A DNA stretch of 64,000 nt from Candidatus Vagococcus giribetii (GTDB lineage: Bacteria > Bacillota > Bacilli > Lactobacillales > Vagococcaceae): assembly GCF_017316185.1 (NCBI RefSeq), contig NZ_JAFLVX010000016.1, forward strand, positions 1 through 64,000, read 5' to 3'. Below are positions 33,946 through 43,436 of the stretch, one piece after another. Each line of letters begins with the position of its first letter. The first letter of the stretch is position 1. The position numbers and the translations under genes are program-made. The notes under the pieces are model-generated. The model saw only the letters and a list, made by a program, of their open reading frames with translations, was not told the DNA's origin and did no database searches.

Positions 33946-34263
33946 TTAAACATCAAATCGTTTGATTAATTTCTCTTGATGACTGGTCAAAATATCTGTC
34001 ATAGTCAACTCGTATTTGTCAGCTAATATAAATATATTAGCTAAACAATCTCCTAATTCTTCTTTTAACTCTGCTATTTTTTCTGCTGGTATTTTCTCCA
34101 CTTCATCTGGTCGATCTCGCCCTATTTCAATTGCTCGAATAGCTCTAGCAACTTCACCCGTTTCTTCTGATAAAAAGCCTACTCGGATAAAAGGATTTAG
34201 CTCATACCAACCTCTTTTTTGATAAAATAAACGTACCCATTCTTGATAATTTTCTAAATCCAT
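33946..34263 (-). CDS. MazG-like nucleotide pyrophosphohydrolase
   Basis: This 105-residue all-alpha NTP-PPase carries the metal motif EExxE..ExxD split between SEETGEVARA (about 31-40) and ELKEELGDCLAN (about 65-76). It is a single-domain member; such enzymes clean damaged or non-canonical NTPs. It is a single gene, divergent from the LOG-family gene, and its transcript probably continues to the terminator at 33769-33797. Confidence 0.85.
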   Translation of the reverse strand: MDLENYQEWVRLFYQKRGWYELNPFIRVGFLSEETGEVARAIRAIEIGRDRPDEVEKIPAEKIAELKEELGDCLANIFILADKYELTMTDILTSHQEKLIKRFDV

Positions 34264-34328
34264 TAAAAAAATCTCCTTTAATCATTTTCACTATGTTATC
34301 ATATATCTTGAGGTTAAGGGGGATAAAA

Positions 34329-34904
34329 ATGAAAAAAATCGCTATATATTGTGGTGCTAACTTAGGCAACCAATCTATTTTTCAAGAAACAACACAAAAA
34401 TTAGCCAAGTGGATGCTTACTCATCATTACGGTCTTGTTTACGGTGGAGGTGCCGTCGGTTTAATGGGTGTTATGGCTGATACCATCATTGAAGGTGGTG
34501 GAAAAAGCATTGGTGTGATGCCTCATTTTTTAGCTGAGCGCGAACTAGCTCATAGCCATTTAGATGAACTTATTTTAGTCGACAACATGCATCAACGTAA
34601 GAAAAAAATGATTGAACTAGCAGATGTTTATATCGCTCTTCCTGGTGGACCTGGAACTTTAGAAGAAATTGCCGAAGTTATTTCTTGGGGAAGAATCGGT
34701 GAGCATCAACAACCTTGTATACTTTACAATGTAGATGGCTATTATGACTCCTTAAAAAACTTTTTTGATTCAATGGTCCGAACTGATTTTCTAAGCCAAA
34801 GTGACCGAGATAAAATACTCTTTTCTGATTCCTTAGAAGAGATTGAGCAGTTTATTGCTTCATACGAACCACCAAAGATAAGAGAATACAAAAAAAGAAG
34901 CTGA
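34329..34904 (+). CDS. LOG family protein (cytokinin-riboside monophosphate phosphoribohydrolase-like)
   Basis: This 191-residue Rossmann-fold protein has the LOG motifs GGGAVGLMG and PGGPGTLEE, with the MHQRKKKMIELAD helix between. Relatives hydrolyse N-glycosidic bonds of purine nucleoside 5'-monophosphates. The ATG at 34329 (AAGGGGG upstream) is chosen over an unsupported start 12 codons earlier. It is convergent with trmB; the two genes share a hairpin at their 3' ends. Confidence 0.88.
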   Translation: MKKIAIYCGANLGNQSIFQETTQKLAKWMLTHHYGLVYGGGAVGLMGVMADTIIEGGGKSIGVMPHFLAERELAHSHLDELILVDNMHQRKKKMIELADVYIALPGGPGTLEEIAEVISWGRIGEHQQPCILYNVDGYYDSLKNFFDSMVRTDFLSQSDRDKILFSDSLEEIEQFIASYEPPKIREYKKRS

Positions 34905-34921
34905 TATTAATTCAGCTTCTT
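34895..34921 (-). terminator. trmB terminator
   Basis: The stem AAGAAGCTGA / TCAGCTTCTT is followed on the minus strand by seven Ts. It overlaps the final codons of the LOG gene. Confidence 0.8.
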
Positions 34922-35560
34922 CCCATTAAAAATAGCTTCTAATCGGTAAATAGGTTGACCTTTTTGTGAGAATTTTTCTTCGTATTCAGTCATAATATTG
35001 CCTTCAAAGTTGCTTTCGTGTAAGTTTAACCATACTTTTTTTATCGTCATACCATACCAAGTGACACTAGCTAACGAATACTCAAAAAGACTTTGATTAT
35101 CAGTTTTAAAGTGTAGTTCAGCTTCTGGTTTTGCAATAGTTTCGTAAGTTTTTAAGAACGTCTTATAGGTTAAGCGACGTTTCTCATGACGGGTTTTTGG
35201 CCATGGATCTGAGAAGTTCAAGTATACTTGATCCACTTCACTATCAGCAAAATAATCCGTTAAATCAGCACCATCTACTAACAATAGTTGTAGGTTAGGT
35301 AATTGTTCTTCTAATTGTTTTTCTAAAATAGAAATAATCGCATTGGTTTGCATTTCAATTCCAATGTAGTTAACGTCTGGATGAGCTTTAGCCATCTCAA
35401 CGATAAACTGTCCCTTACCACTTCCTACTTCGATATGGATAGGTTGGTCATTACCAAAACGTTCTTGCCATTTTCCTTTCCAATCACTGCCATCTGTTAA
35501 GATTAATTCAGGATGGTTTAAAATCGTGTCTTTAGCACCTGGTTTGTTACGTAATCTCAT
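34907..35560 (-). CDS. trmB: tRNA (guanine-N7-)-methyltransferase
   Basis: This 217-residue SAM-dependent enzyme makes m7G46 in tRNA. Motifs: EVGSGKGQF (SAM), [21 protein letters not shown] (family hallmark) and the C-terminal TEYEEKF. The ATG at 35560 is preceded by GAGGAG; the longer reading begins upstream of that RBS. It sits directly after ccrZ, the pairing conserved from streptococci to bacilli (ytmP-trmB). Confidence 0.95.
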   Translation of the reverse strand: MRLRNKPGAKDTILNHPELILTDGSDWKGKWQERFGNDQPIHIEVGSGKGQFIVEMAKAHPDVNYIGIEMQTNAIISILEKQLEEQLPNLQLLLVDGADLTDYFADSEVDQVYLNFSDPWPKTRHEKRRLTYKTFLKTYETIAKPEAELHFKTDNQSLFEYSLASVTWYGMTIKKVWLNLHESNFEGNIMTEYEEKFSQKGQPIYRLEAIFNGKKLN

Positions 35561-35587
35561 TTTTTTCTCCTCTGTCATCATGACTCA

Positions 35588-36367
35588 TCAATAATTATAA
35601 ATACTCTTTAATTGAGCAATATGAAAATTCGCTTGTTTGTGATCATTTCTTAAGTAACTGCGCTTGATTTGCAATAATAAATTCATGCCCGCATACCAAT
35701 ACACTCTATCACTTAAATTATCCGCTCCTGTTGGGTCATACATATCCAACCATGCCTGCCAATACTCTTTTTTTATATACTGACCTAAGATTAAACCAAT
35801 ATCAAAAGCTGGGTCTGCTAAGACTGAATAGTCCCAATCAACTAAATAAACTTCATTTTTAGTCGACAACAACCAATTATTATGAATCGCATCGCCGTGA
35901 CACGCTGCATAATAAACAGGATGAAACGACGGTAAATGATCCTCTAAATAGCGAAACACTCGCATTAAATACAAATTATTTTTTAACTCTTTTGGCAAAT
36001 TAACAGCATAATCACTTAAAAAATCAAAGGCAGAGCTCTCTCTACCATCCATACGTTCTAACATTGATTTTAATGAAGTTGAATGATGTAAGTGTTGCAA
36101 AATGCGAATCACTTCTGTACTTTCACTCATTTCTTCTGGTGTTAGTTGCCTACCATCTAGCCATTCTTGGGCTGTCAAAACGTCCCCATCACCTGTTCTT
36201 TTTGTCCAAAGTAATTTAGGGGTTAATCCTTCTCGTGAAAGAGCCGCTAAAAATGGTGTTGAATTTCGTTTAATAAAGACAGGTTCACTGTCTTTCATTC
36301 CTTTATATGCCTTACCAGTATCTCCTTTGATTGGTTGGAGATTCCAGTTTTTATCAAAATTAAACAT
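35588..36367 (-). CDS. ccrZ: Cell-cycle regulator CcrZ (phosphotransferase fold)
   Basis: This 259-residue aminoglycoside-phosphotransferase-like protein has the Brenner motif CHGDAIHNN (His157, Asp159, Asn163) and DWDYS (Asp177, Asp179). In Streptococcus pneumoniae CcrZ links FtsZ-based division with DnaA-driven replication initiation, and bacterial members phosphorylate (deoxy)ribose-containing substrates. Position next to trmB supports orthology. A promoter with an extended -10 (TG-T-TATACT) lies at about 36441-36449 between it and ecsB. Confidence 0.85.
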   Translation of the reverse strand: MFNFDKNWNLQPIKGDTGKAYKGMKDSEPVFIKRNSTPFLAALSREGLTPKLLWTKRTGDGDVLTAQEWLDGRQLTPEEMSESTEVIRILQHLHHSTSLKSMLERMDGRESSAFDFLSDYAVNLPKELKNNLYLMRVFRYLEDHLPSFHPVYYAACHGDAIHNNWLLSTKNEVYLVDWDYSVLADPAFDIGLILGQYIKKEYWQAWLDMYDPTGADNLSDRVYWYAGMNLLLQIKRSYLRNDHKQANFHIAQLKSIYNY

Positions 36368-36470
36368 CTTTCTTTCTCCCCGTCCACTTTCTCCTAAGAT
36401 CTACTCAAAGCCACTTTCTTTCAAAAGGAAGTCGAAGATTAGTATAACATATTCTCAAAAGACTTTCTTT

Positions 36471-37697
36471 TTAAATCAATGATTTCTCTAATTTTTTTAG
36501 TCTCTTTGCCGCATAAATCTTAGTGAAAAAGATACTTTCAGCTAAAATAATGACACTCACAAGAGCTGCATTTACTTTATCCTCTAAAACAATGAGAAGT
36601 AATAGACTAAATAAGATAGAAACAACTAATAAAATCAGTCCAATTATTTTTTGCACTGCTACACTTTTTTGTCCCTTTGGTACTGGGTATAACTGGGTCA
36701 TTAACATATAATCAAACTCATTATACATAGGTAACAACTGAAAACCAATTAAGTAAACAAATAAAGCACTGACAATCGCGTTTAGAATGAGTTGGTCACT
36801 AAACAATAGAACCAAACTACCAATAAGCGTTAATCTTATTACCAAACCACTGTACTCAGTCCCTCTTAAAAAGACGCGACTATACAAGTAAGTATAAGTT
36901 TGACCTTGCTCTCTTTTTATTTTATGTAACACAGGATCTAAATAGGCACGTCGTTTAATATCTGCTGAAAGCCCTGGTACATCTGTAAATAAATTAATGA
37001 AGGAATAAATTTTCTTCATTCGTTTTCGCTCTAACTCAATAGATTTTTGCCAATTAAACGGATGATGACTAACGGCATTTTTACTCTGAACTAAACAATA
37101 AACCAGACATAGAATTGAAATAGGTAAACCAAACCACGGCATAATCAAGACATTTAAACTCATACTTAAAACACTTGATATTAATAGTAGAAACCATTGA
37201 AATTTAACTGTTTTTTCTGTATCTAAGTATAAATTTTCAACTTGAATGATTAAGTGTGCTAACTTCAATACCCATAAATTTAAAACTAATGGATAAAAGT
37301 CATTAAACGTAAGCTTACTTGTAGCAACTAGTAATGGCATTAGGACACCTGTCACTAACACAATCACCACAAATGGTAATAAGATAGAGTTTTTGAAACT
37401 TGTTTTAAGGTAATTTAGCATGTGACGCTCTTTAGGTAGTAAAAATACACTATCCGCTTCTTTTATTAGCGTCGCTAAACGCCCTACAAAAACAGTCAAC
37501 ACACATAACACAATGGCTACTACTTTTCCTATGACAAAAGAGCTATTCAGAGATTTAACAAATTCTGAATAATACAAACCAAAGCCACCTAAAGAAATCA
37601 GCATAACGAGTAAAAAATGGTCATTCAAGACATATTTCATGTATTTCATCATATTCTTTTTATGGCTAGCTTGACGTTTTTTGTAAAACTCCTCCAT
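36471..37697 (-). CDS. ecsB: ABC transporter permease EcsB
   Basis: This 408-residue integral membrane protein has about ten hydrophobic helices in the EcsB pattern (YKKRQASHKKNMMKYMKYVLNDHF-type N terminus split by charged segments). The EcsAB transporter in Bacillus affects secretion, competence and regulated intramembrane proteolysis by RasP; its substrate is still debated. The ATG is immediately after the ecsA stop, in line with translational coupling. Confidence 0.88.
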   Translation of the reverse strand: MEEFYKKRQASHKKNMMKYMKYVLNDHFLLVMLISLGGFGLYYSEFVKSLNSSFVIGKVVAIVLCVLTVFVGRLATLIKEADSVFLLPKERHMLNYLKTSFKNSILLPFVVIVLVTGVLMPLLVATSKLTFNDFYPLVLNLWVLKLAHLIIQVENLYLDTEKTVKFQWFLLLISSVLSMSLNVLIMPWFGLPISILCLVYCLVQSKNAVSHHPFNWQKSIELERKRMKKIYSFINLFTDVPGLSADIKRRAYLDPVLHKIKREQGQTYTYLYSRVFLRGTEYSGLVIRLTLIGSLVLLFSDQLILNAIVSALFVYLIGFQLLPMYNEFDYMLMTQLYPVPKGQKSVAVQKIIGLILLVVSILFSLLLLIVLEDKVNAALVSVIILAESIFFTKIYAAKRLKKLEKSLI

Positions 37698-38435
37698 TTA
37701 GTTTGCCTCCTCTTCTTTGGTTAATGACAAATAAATATCATCTAAAGAAGAGTTAGGTAAATTAAATTCAGTTCTTAAATCATCAATTGAACCTAAGGCT
37801 CTTACACTACCATCATGAAGTACTACAAAACGATCACAAAATTTTTCTGCAGTAGCTAAAATATGAGTCGACATTAAGATAGCCGCCCCTTGCTGTTTCA
37901 TTTCTTGCATCAACTCAAGTAAGGCATTAATCGCAAGCGGGTCTAAGCCTAAGAATGGCTCATCAATAATGAATAAACTTGGTTTTGTTAAAAAGGCACA
38001 TAACACCATGACTTTTTGCTTCATTCCTTTTGAAAAATGAGTTGGAAACCAGTCTAATTTATTTTCTAGGCGAAATAATTTTAATAAGTGATCTGCTCGT
38101 TCAAAAGCTTCGTCCATAGGAATATCATAGGCCATAGCAGTCACTTCAATGTGTTCTCTTAATGTTAATTCATCATACAAAATCGGTGTCTCTGGAATAT
38201 AGCCAATGGTTTTGCGGTAAGCTTCTGGCTCACTAGCTAAGGTTTTGCCATCTACAAGTATCTTCCCTTTTTGTTCTGTTAAAAGACCAATGATGTGTTT
38301 AATCGTCGTACTTTTACCTGCTCCATTTAAGCCAATTAAGCCAACAATTTCACCTGACTCTACTTGAAAACTAATATCTTTTAATACAGGAATGTGACCA
38401 TAGCCTCCTGTAAGGTGTTCTATTTTTAAACTCAT
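37698..38435 (-). CDS. ecsA: ABC transporter ATP-binding protein EcsA
   Basis: This 245-residue ATPase has Walker A GLNGAGKST (35-43), a FSKGMKQKV signature, Walker B LFIIDEPFLGLDP and the switch His in STHILATAEKFCD. It is divergent from hit, exactly the Bacillus ecs/hit arrangement, which supports the assignment. It partners EcsB. Confidence 0.92.
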   Translation of the reverse strand: MSLKIEHLTGGYGHIPVLKDISFQVESGEIVGLIGLNGAGKSTTIKHIIGLLTEQKGKILVDGKTLASEPEAYRKTIGYIPETPILYDELTLREHIEVTAMAYDIPMDEAFERADHLLKLFRLENKLDWFPTHFSKGMKQKVMVLCAFLTKPSLFIIDEPFLGLDPLAINALLELMQEMKQQGAAILMSTHILATAEKFCDRFVVLHDGSVRALGSIDDLRTEFNLPNSSLDDIYLSLTKEEEAN

Positions 38436-38569
38436 AAAGATCCTCCTAAATAATACTAGCTAAATTATAGCATATCTTCGATTCACTATTTCCTCTTTTG
38501 CCTAATAATTCCATTCATTTCCCATCTTGTTTATGGTAAAGTGGTTTTATATCAAAGGAGGTCTTTTTT

Positions 38570-39001
38570 ATGACAGACTGTATTTTTTGCAAAATTATCA
38601 ATCGAGAAATCCCTAGCTACAAGGTGTATGAAGATGATGAGGTCTATGCCTTTTTAGATATCACTCAAACAACTAAAGGACATACCTTAGTTATTCCTAA
38701 ACAACACGTCACTGATATTTTTGAATACGATGACGTTTTAGCTGCTAAGTTATTTTCTCGAATCCCTAAAATTTCTCGTGGTTTAGAAAAAGCTTTCCCA
38801 GACATGAAAGGTTTAAACTTAATCAATAACAATAAAGAGTTAGCCTATCAATCTGTGTTTCATTCTCATGTTCATCTGATTCCTCGCTACTCTAAAGACG
38901 ATGACTTTTCTATTACCTTTAAAAACAATGGGGATAACTACACACCAGAAACTATGAGCCAAATTGCGTCAACTATCAAGGAGGTTATTGACCATGAGTA
39001 A
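38570..39001 (+). CDS. hit: HIT family nucleotide-binding hydrolase
   Basis: This 143-residue protein has the histidine triad HSHVHLIP (His98, His100, His102) and an N-terminal zinc-type CxxC (CIFCKI). It likely hydrolyses nucleoside phosphoramidates or AMP-lysine-type adducts. It overlaps the ytxH start by 8 nt and is divergent from ecsA. RBS AAAGGAGG. Confidence 0.92.
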   Translation: MTDCIFCKIINREIPSYKVYEDDEVYAFLDITQTTKGHTLVIPKQHVTDIFEYDDVLAAKLFSRIPKISRGLEKAFPDMKGLNLINNNKELAYQSVFHSHVHLIPRYSKDDDFSITFKNNGDNYTPETMSQIASTIKEVIDHE

Positions 39002-39362
39002 GAAAAAATTCTCTGGTAAACAACTTTTTAAAGGCTTATTTGTAGGAGGGTTACTTGGAGGCACAACTGCTCTTCTTTTTGCCCCTCGCTCTGGAAAAGA
39101 AACAAAAGAGTTAATCACTAAAGAAGTTGATGATTCTATTAAACTCATAACTGATGTGAAAAATAACGCTGAAGATGTACAATTTCATGCTGCTAATCTG
39201 CAACACTTATCTGAGACCATGGTTCCTGAGTTTTTAGAAGACACACAGAGAGCTTTGAATAAATTTGATTTTAAAGCCAAACACCGAATTGAAGACATCA
39301 AAAAACAATTAGAAAAAATTAACACAGAAGTGGAAAATTTAACTAATCAATTAGATGAATAA
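38994..39362 (+). CDS. YtxH domain-containing protein
   Basis: This 122-residue protein has a short glycine-rich membrane segment (about 11-28, LFKGLFVGGLLGGTTALLFAPRSGKE, the YtxH signature) and a C-terminal helical coiled-coil region. It is a general-stress type envelope protein of unknown function. The ATG at 38994 is nine nt after AAGGAGG and overlaps the last codons of hit. Confidence 0.85.
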   Translation: MSKKKFSGKQLFKGLFVGGLLGGTTALLFAPRSGKETKELITKEVDDSIKLITDVKNNAEDVQFHAANLQHLSETMVPEFLEDTQRALNKFDFKAKHRIEDIKKQLEKINTEVENLTNQLDE

Positions 39363-39447
39363 GACACTAACCTTTTATTTAACAGGGTTAAACATGTGTT
39401 TATTATATGATTTTTTTTTGAATTTCATATTCTTTAAAAGGAGATTA

Positions 39448-39456
39448 TGTTATAGT
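39448..39456 (+). promoter_or_regulatory. prsA promoter (extended -10)
   Basis: TG-T-TATAGT at 39448-39456 forms an extended -10; the -35 region (TATTCT) is weak. Confidence 0.5.
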
Positions 39457-39521
39457 TATATCCGTGATGCAATCATTAGTTTTACAATAAAAATAAATAT
39501 GAACAGGACGTGCAAATAGTA

Positions 39522-40535
39522 ATGAAAAACAAATCATTTAAATTAGCTGCAGTGACACTTTTAGGTGTTTTAACTTTAGCAGGTTGCTCTAGTAGCAAAG
39601 AAGTTGCCTCAATGAAAGGCGCAAAAATTACAGAAGAAGATTTATACAAAGAATTAAAGAAAGATAAAAACACTTCTGGCCAAGTCTTAACTGGTATGAT
39701 TTTAAACGAAATCACTGATAAAGAATACGGCAGTAAAGTAGACCAAAAAGAAGTTGATAAACAATACAACGAAATGCAAGAACAAAACGGCGGTAAAAAA
39801 GCCTTTGAAGACTTATTAAAACAAAATGGTTTAGATGTTAAAACGTATAAAGAAAGCATGAAAACTCAATTAGCTTACAAAGAAATGCTTAAAGCACACG
39901 TTAAAATTACTGACGAAGATTTAAAACAAACTTGGGCAACATACCATCCAAGCGTTGATACTCAAATGATCGTTTTAGGTTCTGAAGAAGAAGCAAATGC
40001 TGCTCTAAAAGAAATTAACGATGGTAAATCATTTGATGAAGTAGCTAAAGCTAAATCAACTCAAGAAGCAACTAAAAAAGATGGCGGTAAAGTAACATTT
40101 GATTCAACTTACACAACTAAACCTGAACGTGTTGCTATTCCTGACACTGTTAAAGAAGCAGCATACAAATTAGAAGACGGTAAAACATCAGAAGTCATCA
40201 AAGCAACTGACATGACAACTGGTGCTGATAGCTTCTACATCGTTAAAATGGTTAAAAACCAGAAAAAAGGTAACGACTACAAGAAATTTGAAAAAGAATT
40301 AAAAACAATCACTGAAGAAGCTAAATTAGCTGATCCAATGTTCCAACAAGAAGTAATTGGTAAAGAATTAGAAAAAGCTAATGTTAAAATTTCTGACCCT
40401 GACTTTAAGGATATTTTAACTCCTTACTTACCTAAGAAAGAAGAAACAAAAGATACTAAAGAACAAGACAAAAAATCAGATAAAAAAGCTGACAAAAAAG
40501 ACGACAAAAAAGAAACAACTGAGTCATCTAAATAA
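39522..40535 (+). CDS. prsA: PrsA foldase lipoprotein (parvulin-type peptidyl-prolyl isomerase)
   Basis: This 337-residue protein has a lipoprotein signal peptide with LAGC (lipidated Cys22), N- and C-terminal SurA-like chaperone segments and a central parvulin-like region (about 140-240). It folds exported proteins at the membrane-wall interface. The C terminus is a Lys/Asp-rich tail (about 310-337). The parvulin core looks divergent, so isomerase activity is uncertain. The ATG at 39522 is chosen; the RBS is distant (AGGA, 13 nt). Confidence 0.92.
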   Translation: MKNKSFKLAAVTLLGVLTLAGCSSSKEVASMKGAKITEEDLYKELKKDKNTSGQVLTGMILNEITDKEYGSKVDQKEVDKQYNEMQEQNGGKKAFEDLLKQNGLDVKTYKESMKTQLAYKEMLKAHVKITDEDLKQTWATYHPSVDTQMIVLGSEEEANAALKEINDGKSFDEVAKAKSTQEATKKDGGKVTFDSTYTTKPERVAIPDTVKEAAYKLEDGKTSEVIKATDMTTGADSFYIVKMVKNQKKGNDYKKFEKELKTITEEAKLADPMFQQEVIGKELEKANVKISDPDFKDILTPYLPKKEETKDTKEQDKKSDKKADKKDDKKETTESSK

Positions 40536-40540
40536 GAATC

Positions 40541-40583
40541 AAAAAGAGGCTATAGTGTCATTTAGACACTGTAGCCTCTTTTT
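40541..40583 (+). terminator. prsA terminator
   Basis: The stem AAAGAGGCTA / TAGCCTCTTT with inner AGTGTC/GACACT is followed by a T-run. Confidence 0.9.
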
Positions 40584-40599
40584 TTAGATAAAGAAAAAA

Positions 40600-40634
40600 A
40601 TATAAAGCCTTCATGTTACACGTAGGCTTTATAT
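40600..40634 (-). terminator. veg terminator
   Basis: The stem ATATAAAGCCT / AGGCTTTATAT is followed by seven Ts on the minus strand. Confidence 0.88.
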
Positions 40635-40635
40635 C

Positions 40636-40896
40636 TTATCCCATTAATTCTTGGTCTTCATCTTCTGTAAATTGGACCTCAACTGATTTTGTTAAAATGT
40701 CAGCATAACTATATGACACTCTTTCAAAAGCATTCTCATCTTGATCTAAGTTTACAATAAAAACAGATGGATATGTTTCTGATAAAATACCGCTGCGTTC
40801 TGTTTGTCGTTTTCTACCAGTCTGTGCGACTAATGTAATACGACTACCAACTTTATTTTCTAGTTGCTCTTTAATTGATAAAATACTAGCTGCCAT
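40636..40896 (-). CDS. veg: Veg family protein
   Basis: This 86-residue SH3-like small protein has the Veg core ([40 protein letters not shown]). Bacillus Veg is abundant and influences biofilm formation through SinR. Here, in the absence of a SinR system in view, the role is unknown. RBS GAGGTG. Confidence 0.9.
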   Translation of the reverse strand: MAASILSIKEQLENKVGSRITLVAQTGRKRQTERSGILSETYPSVFIVNLDQDENAFERVSYSYADILTKSVEVQFTEDEDQELMG

Positions 40897-41050
40897 CTAA
40901 CTCACCTCTCCCATCATTGTACCACAATAATGAAAAAACTTCAAATTTTATCATAACATGATTTCATAATCAACTCTTTTTTTTAATTTTAATTATTTAT
41001 TCATGTTCTTTTTACTTCTTTATTTGAACGTTTTAGCGAGTTTTGTCCTA

Positions 41051-41623
41051 TCATTGCGCAATTTGATCTTTCAACTTTCTTTTTAAACGACTGTATCCAC
41101 AAATCACTTTTTTTTCAGGCACGTCTAATTCCTTTGCAATTTGACTAATATCTTTCCCTTCCAAAATGCACCGATAAACCTCTTTTTCGAATTTTGATAA
41201 CGTAACAGAAAAATTTTCCAAGGTTTCTCGAACAAATATGTACTCTAAACTAGTCCCCGCTCGGTGATCTTCTTCTGCTGGATTGAACCCTTCCCCGTGT
41301 AGTTCAATCTGGTTTTCTAAAGAGTCTGTGTAACGATAGATTTGCCTTTTTTGAGCTTCTTGAAACCGAAGCGCGCTGACCACCCAACGTTCAAAATTGA
41401 TTTTAAAAAACAACCCAAATGTTACATTCTGTGCCGCATCAAAATTAGCTATTGACTGATGACACACAATTCTACCTTCTTGTAACCAATCATCTAACTC
41501 ATAGTACCTTAAATAATAACGTCTTTTCTGACGTAATACGACTGGTACATATTTTTTGAAGATACTTTCAAAAGCATCTTCACATCCTTCTTTTGCTTGA
41601 TTTATTAATTCATACTCGTTCAT
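41051..41623 (-). CDS. sigH: Sigma-70-family factor, SigH/ComX-like
   Basis: This 190-residue small sigma factor has region 2 (about 18-85, FKKYVPVVLRQKRRYYLRYYELDDWLQEGRI) and a C-terminal region 4 HTH (about 140-185, LSKFEKEVYRCILEGKDISQIAKELDVPEKK). Its position after rae1 in the gltX-cysE-cysS-mrnC-rlmB-rae1 cluster is that of Bacillus sigH; in streptococci relatives are the competence sigma ComX. In a non-sporulator, competence is the most likely regulon. The ATG at 41623 has GGGGAG upstream. A cre-like box lies in its leader. Confidence 0.82.
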   Translation of the reverse strand: MNEYELINQAKEGCEDAFESIFKKYVPVVLRQKRRYYLRYYELDDWLQEGRIVCHQSIANFDAAQNVTFGLFFKINFERWVVSALRFQEAQKRQIYRYTDSLENQIELHGEGFNPAEEDHRAGTSLEYIFVRETLENFSVTLSKFEKEVYRCILEGKDISQIAKELDVPEKKVICGYSRLKRKLKDQIAQ

Positions 41624-41642
41624 GAAAAGCTCCCCTTCCCCT

Positions 41643-41656
41643 TGAAAACGTTTTCC
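41643..41656 (+). promoter_or_regulatory. Candidate cre box in the sigH leader
   Basis: TGAAAACGTTTTCC agrees with the cre consensus TGWAANCGNTNWCA at all but the last base and contains the perfect palindrome GAAAACGTTTTC. It lies 20 bp upstream of the sigH start codon, in a road-block position. Confidence 0.55.
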
Positions 41657-41685
41657 TCTATTTATCGAAAAATGATACCACATAA

Positions 41686-41726
41686 TAAAAAAACACGAAA
41701 GAGAACGTAAGTTCCTTTCCGTGTTT
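41686..41726 (-). terminator. Terminator between rae1 and sigH
   Basis: AAACACG..AAAG..GAAC pairs with GTTC..CTTT..CGTGTTT, followed by a T-run on the minus strand. sigH therefore needs its own promoter or read-through. Confidence 0.8.
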
Positions 41727-42249
41727 ATTTTGAGTCTAATTCTTTAAATATCTTTTGTAATTTATCCATTTGTGACTTAGACCATGGGCTTTTACGTCTA
41801 TAATTTTCAAATTGATAATCTTCAGCATGAGCTAATATTTTTTTTTCTGATTCTTTAATAGCTTGATACAATTCTCTTGCTGAAACTCTCAAAGCCCCTC
41901 TTGAAAAAATAATCCATTGTTCTGCCATATCACTAGTTGCCACTCGAACGTGGGTCAAAGGGTTAATTCTCAGACTAGCTTCTCGTTCAATATAAGTGTC
42001 TGCTGTTTCATCTTCTTTGGTAAAAATAACTGTCACACCAAATTCTTTGTATGTCTTCTGAATACCTGGCACAAGTTGTGCATCAAAGACAACAATAATC
42101 TCAATGCCTTCATACTTCGCATAGTTAGACAACATAAAGAGTAAGGCATCTCTAGCGTCTCCTAGTTTGTCTTGCTTCTTTAATTGATTAAGCTTTGGCC
42201 AAGCCCCAATCATGTTATACCCATCTACAAATAAAATTTGACGTTTCAA
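41725..42249 (-). CDS. rae1: Ribosome-dependent mRNA endonuclease Rae1 (NYN domain)
   Basis: This 174-residue NYN/PIN-like nuclease (YacP) has acidic active-site residues in LFVDGYNMIG, VVFDAQ, DETADTYIE and ATSDMAEQ. In Bacillus, Rae1 enters the ribosomal A site and cuts translated mRNAs. I choose a TTG start at 42249 (AAGGAG seven nt upstream). It gives MKRQILFVDGYN, the normal family start, and removes a 29-nt overlap with rlmB. Confidence 0.88.
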   Translation of the reverse strand: MKRQILFVDGYNMIGAWPKLNQLKKQDKLGDARDALLFMLSNYAKYEGIEIIVVFDAQLVPGIQKTYKEFGVTVIFTKEDETADTYIEREASLRINPLTHVRVATSDMAEQWIIFSRGALRVSARELYQAIKESEKKILAHAEDYQFENYRRKSPWSKSQMDKLQKIFKELDSK

Positions 42250-42265
42250 TGATTTTCTCCTTTTC

Positions 42266-43039
42266 TTAGCCTCGGCGTTTACGGTGGACTTCATACATCA
42301 ACAAGCCTGCCGCTACACTTGCGTTTAAGCTTTGTACATGGCCATCAATTGGGATTGTAATCATTTCGTCCATCTCTTTTTTAAGAGCAGCACCCATGCC
42401 TTTTCCTTCGTTTCCAATCACTAAAGCAATATCTCCAGCAACGTTCCATTTAGTGTAGTCCGTGCCTTCCATGTCTGTTCCAAAGAACCAGATATTTTGT
42501 TCTTTCATTTTTTTAATTGTTTGGCTTAAGTTAGTTACTCTAGCAACTGGTACATGCTCCACAGCTCCTGTTGATGTTTTAACCACAACTGGAGTAATCC
42601 CTACAGCACGGTGTTTTGGAATAATAATACCGTCCACATTAACCGCATCAGCAGTTCGCATGATTGATCCTAAATTATGAGGATCCATGATGCTGTCTAG
42701 TATTAAGAAGAATCGACTCTCTTTGTCTTTTGTTTGAGTCAATAACTCATCTAATGACAGATATTCATAAGGCGTAATTTTCATCACAATTCCTTGATGA
42801 TTTTCTTTATTAGTCATGTCATCTAATTTTGTTTTTGGTGCCCAAACAATAGGCACTGAAAACTCTTTAGCTAAAGTTTTTAATTCTTCAATGTGCTTAC
42901 TTTTTAAGTCTTCTTGAATAAACAACTTGTTTCCACGTCTTGCTTGTAAAGCTTCCACTGTGGCATGACGACCAAATACCACGTCCTCTAAAGATACTTG
43001 CTCCTCTTGTTTACGAGGCTTCTCGTTTTTATTTCTCAT
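42266..43039 (-). CDS. rlmB: 23S rRNA (guanosine-2'-O-)-methyltransferase RlmB
   Basis: This 257-residue SPOUT methyltransferase of the TrmH family has an N-terminal substrate-binding domain ([12 protein letters not shown]) and the knotted C-terminal motifs [26 protein letters not shown] and [17 protein letters not shown]. It modifies G2251 (E. coli numbering) in the P-loop of 23S rRNA. The ATG at 43039 follows AGGTG and lies within the end of mrnC, so the genes are coupled. Confidence 0.94.
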   Translation of the reverse strand: MRNKNEKPRKQEEQVSLEDVVFGRHATVEALQARRGNKLFIQEDLKSKHIEELKTLAKEFSVPIVWAPKTKLDDMTNKENHQGIVMKITPYEYLSLDELLTQTKDKESRFFLILDSIMDPHNLGSIMRTADAVNVDGIIIPKHRAVGITPVVVKTSTGAVEHVPVARVTNLSQTIKKMKEQNIWFFGTDMEGTDYTKWNVAGDIALVIGNEGKGMGAALKKEMDEMITIPIDGHVQSLNASVAAGLLMYEVHRKRRG

Positions 43040-43436
43040 TTTTTTCACCTATCCTTTTAATACACCAGTCTACTAATTCATCTAAGCGTTCTTTTTGTCC
43101 TGTTAAATGTAAATAACCAATCAAGCATTCAAATCCTGTTGAAGCTCGGTAAATGAAGATTGATGTGTTTTTAGCACTCGTATGACTTTTAGCATTACGA
43201 CCACGCTTATACATGTTCTCTTCTGTTTCAGTGAGTACCTTTTCTTCAAGCATAGCCTCAATTAAATAATGTTGTGCCTTAGCTGATACATAGTGAGTTG
43301 CTAGGCGGTGTAATTGATTGGGTTTTGTTTGACCTGAACGAATTAAAAAGTCACGAATATACACCTCATAAATCGCATCTCCAATGTACGCTAACGTCAG
43401 CCCACTTAATAACGAATAATCTTTTTTATCTTCCAT
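43029..43436 (-). CDS. mrnC: Mini-ribonuclease 3 (MrnC)
   Basis: This 135-residue RNase III catalytic domain lacks the dsRNA-binding domain ([14 protein letters not shown]; the acidic residues Asp20 and Glu24 in the signature). It matures 23S rRNA 3' and 5' ends with L3 in Bacillus. Its start overlaps the cysS stop (TAATG) and its end overlaps rlmB. Confidence 0.94.
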   Translation of the reverse strand: MEDKKDYSLLSGLTLAYIGDAIYEVYIRDFLIRSGQTKPNQLHRLATHYVSAKAQHYLIEAMLEEKVLTETEENMYKRGRNAKSHTSAKNTSIFIYRASTGFECLIGYLHLTGQKERLDELVDWCIKRIGEKNEK

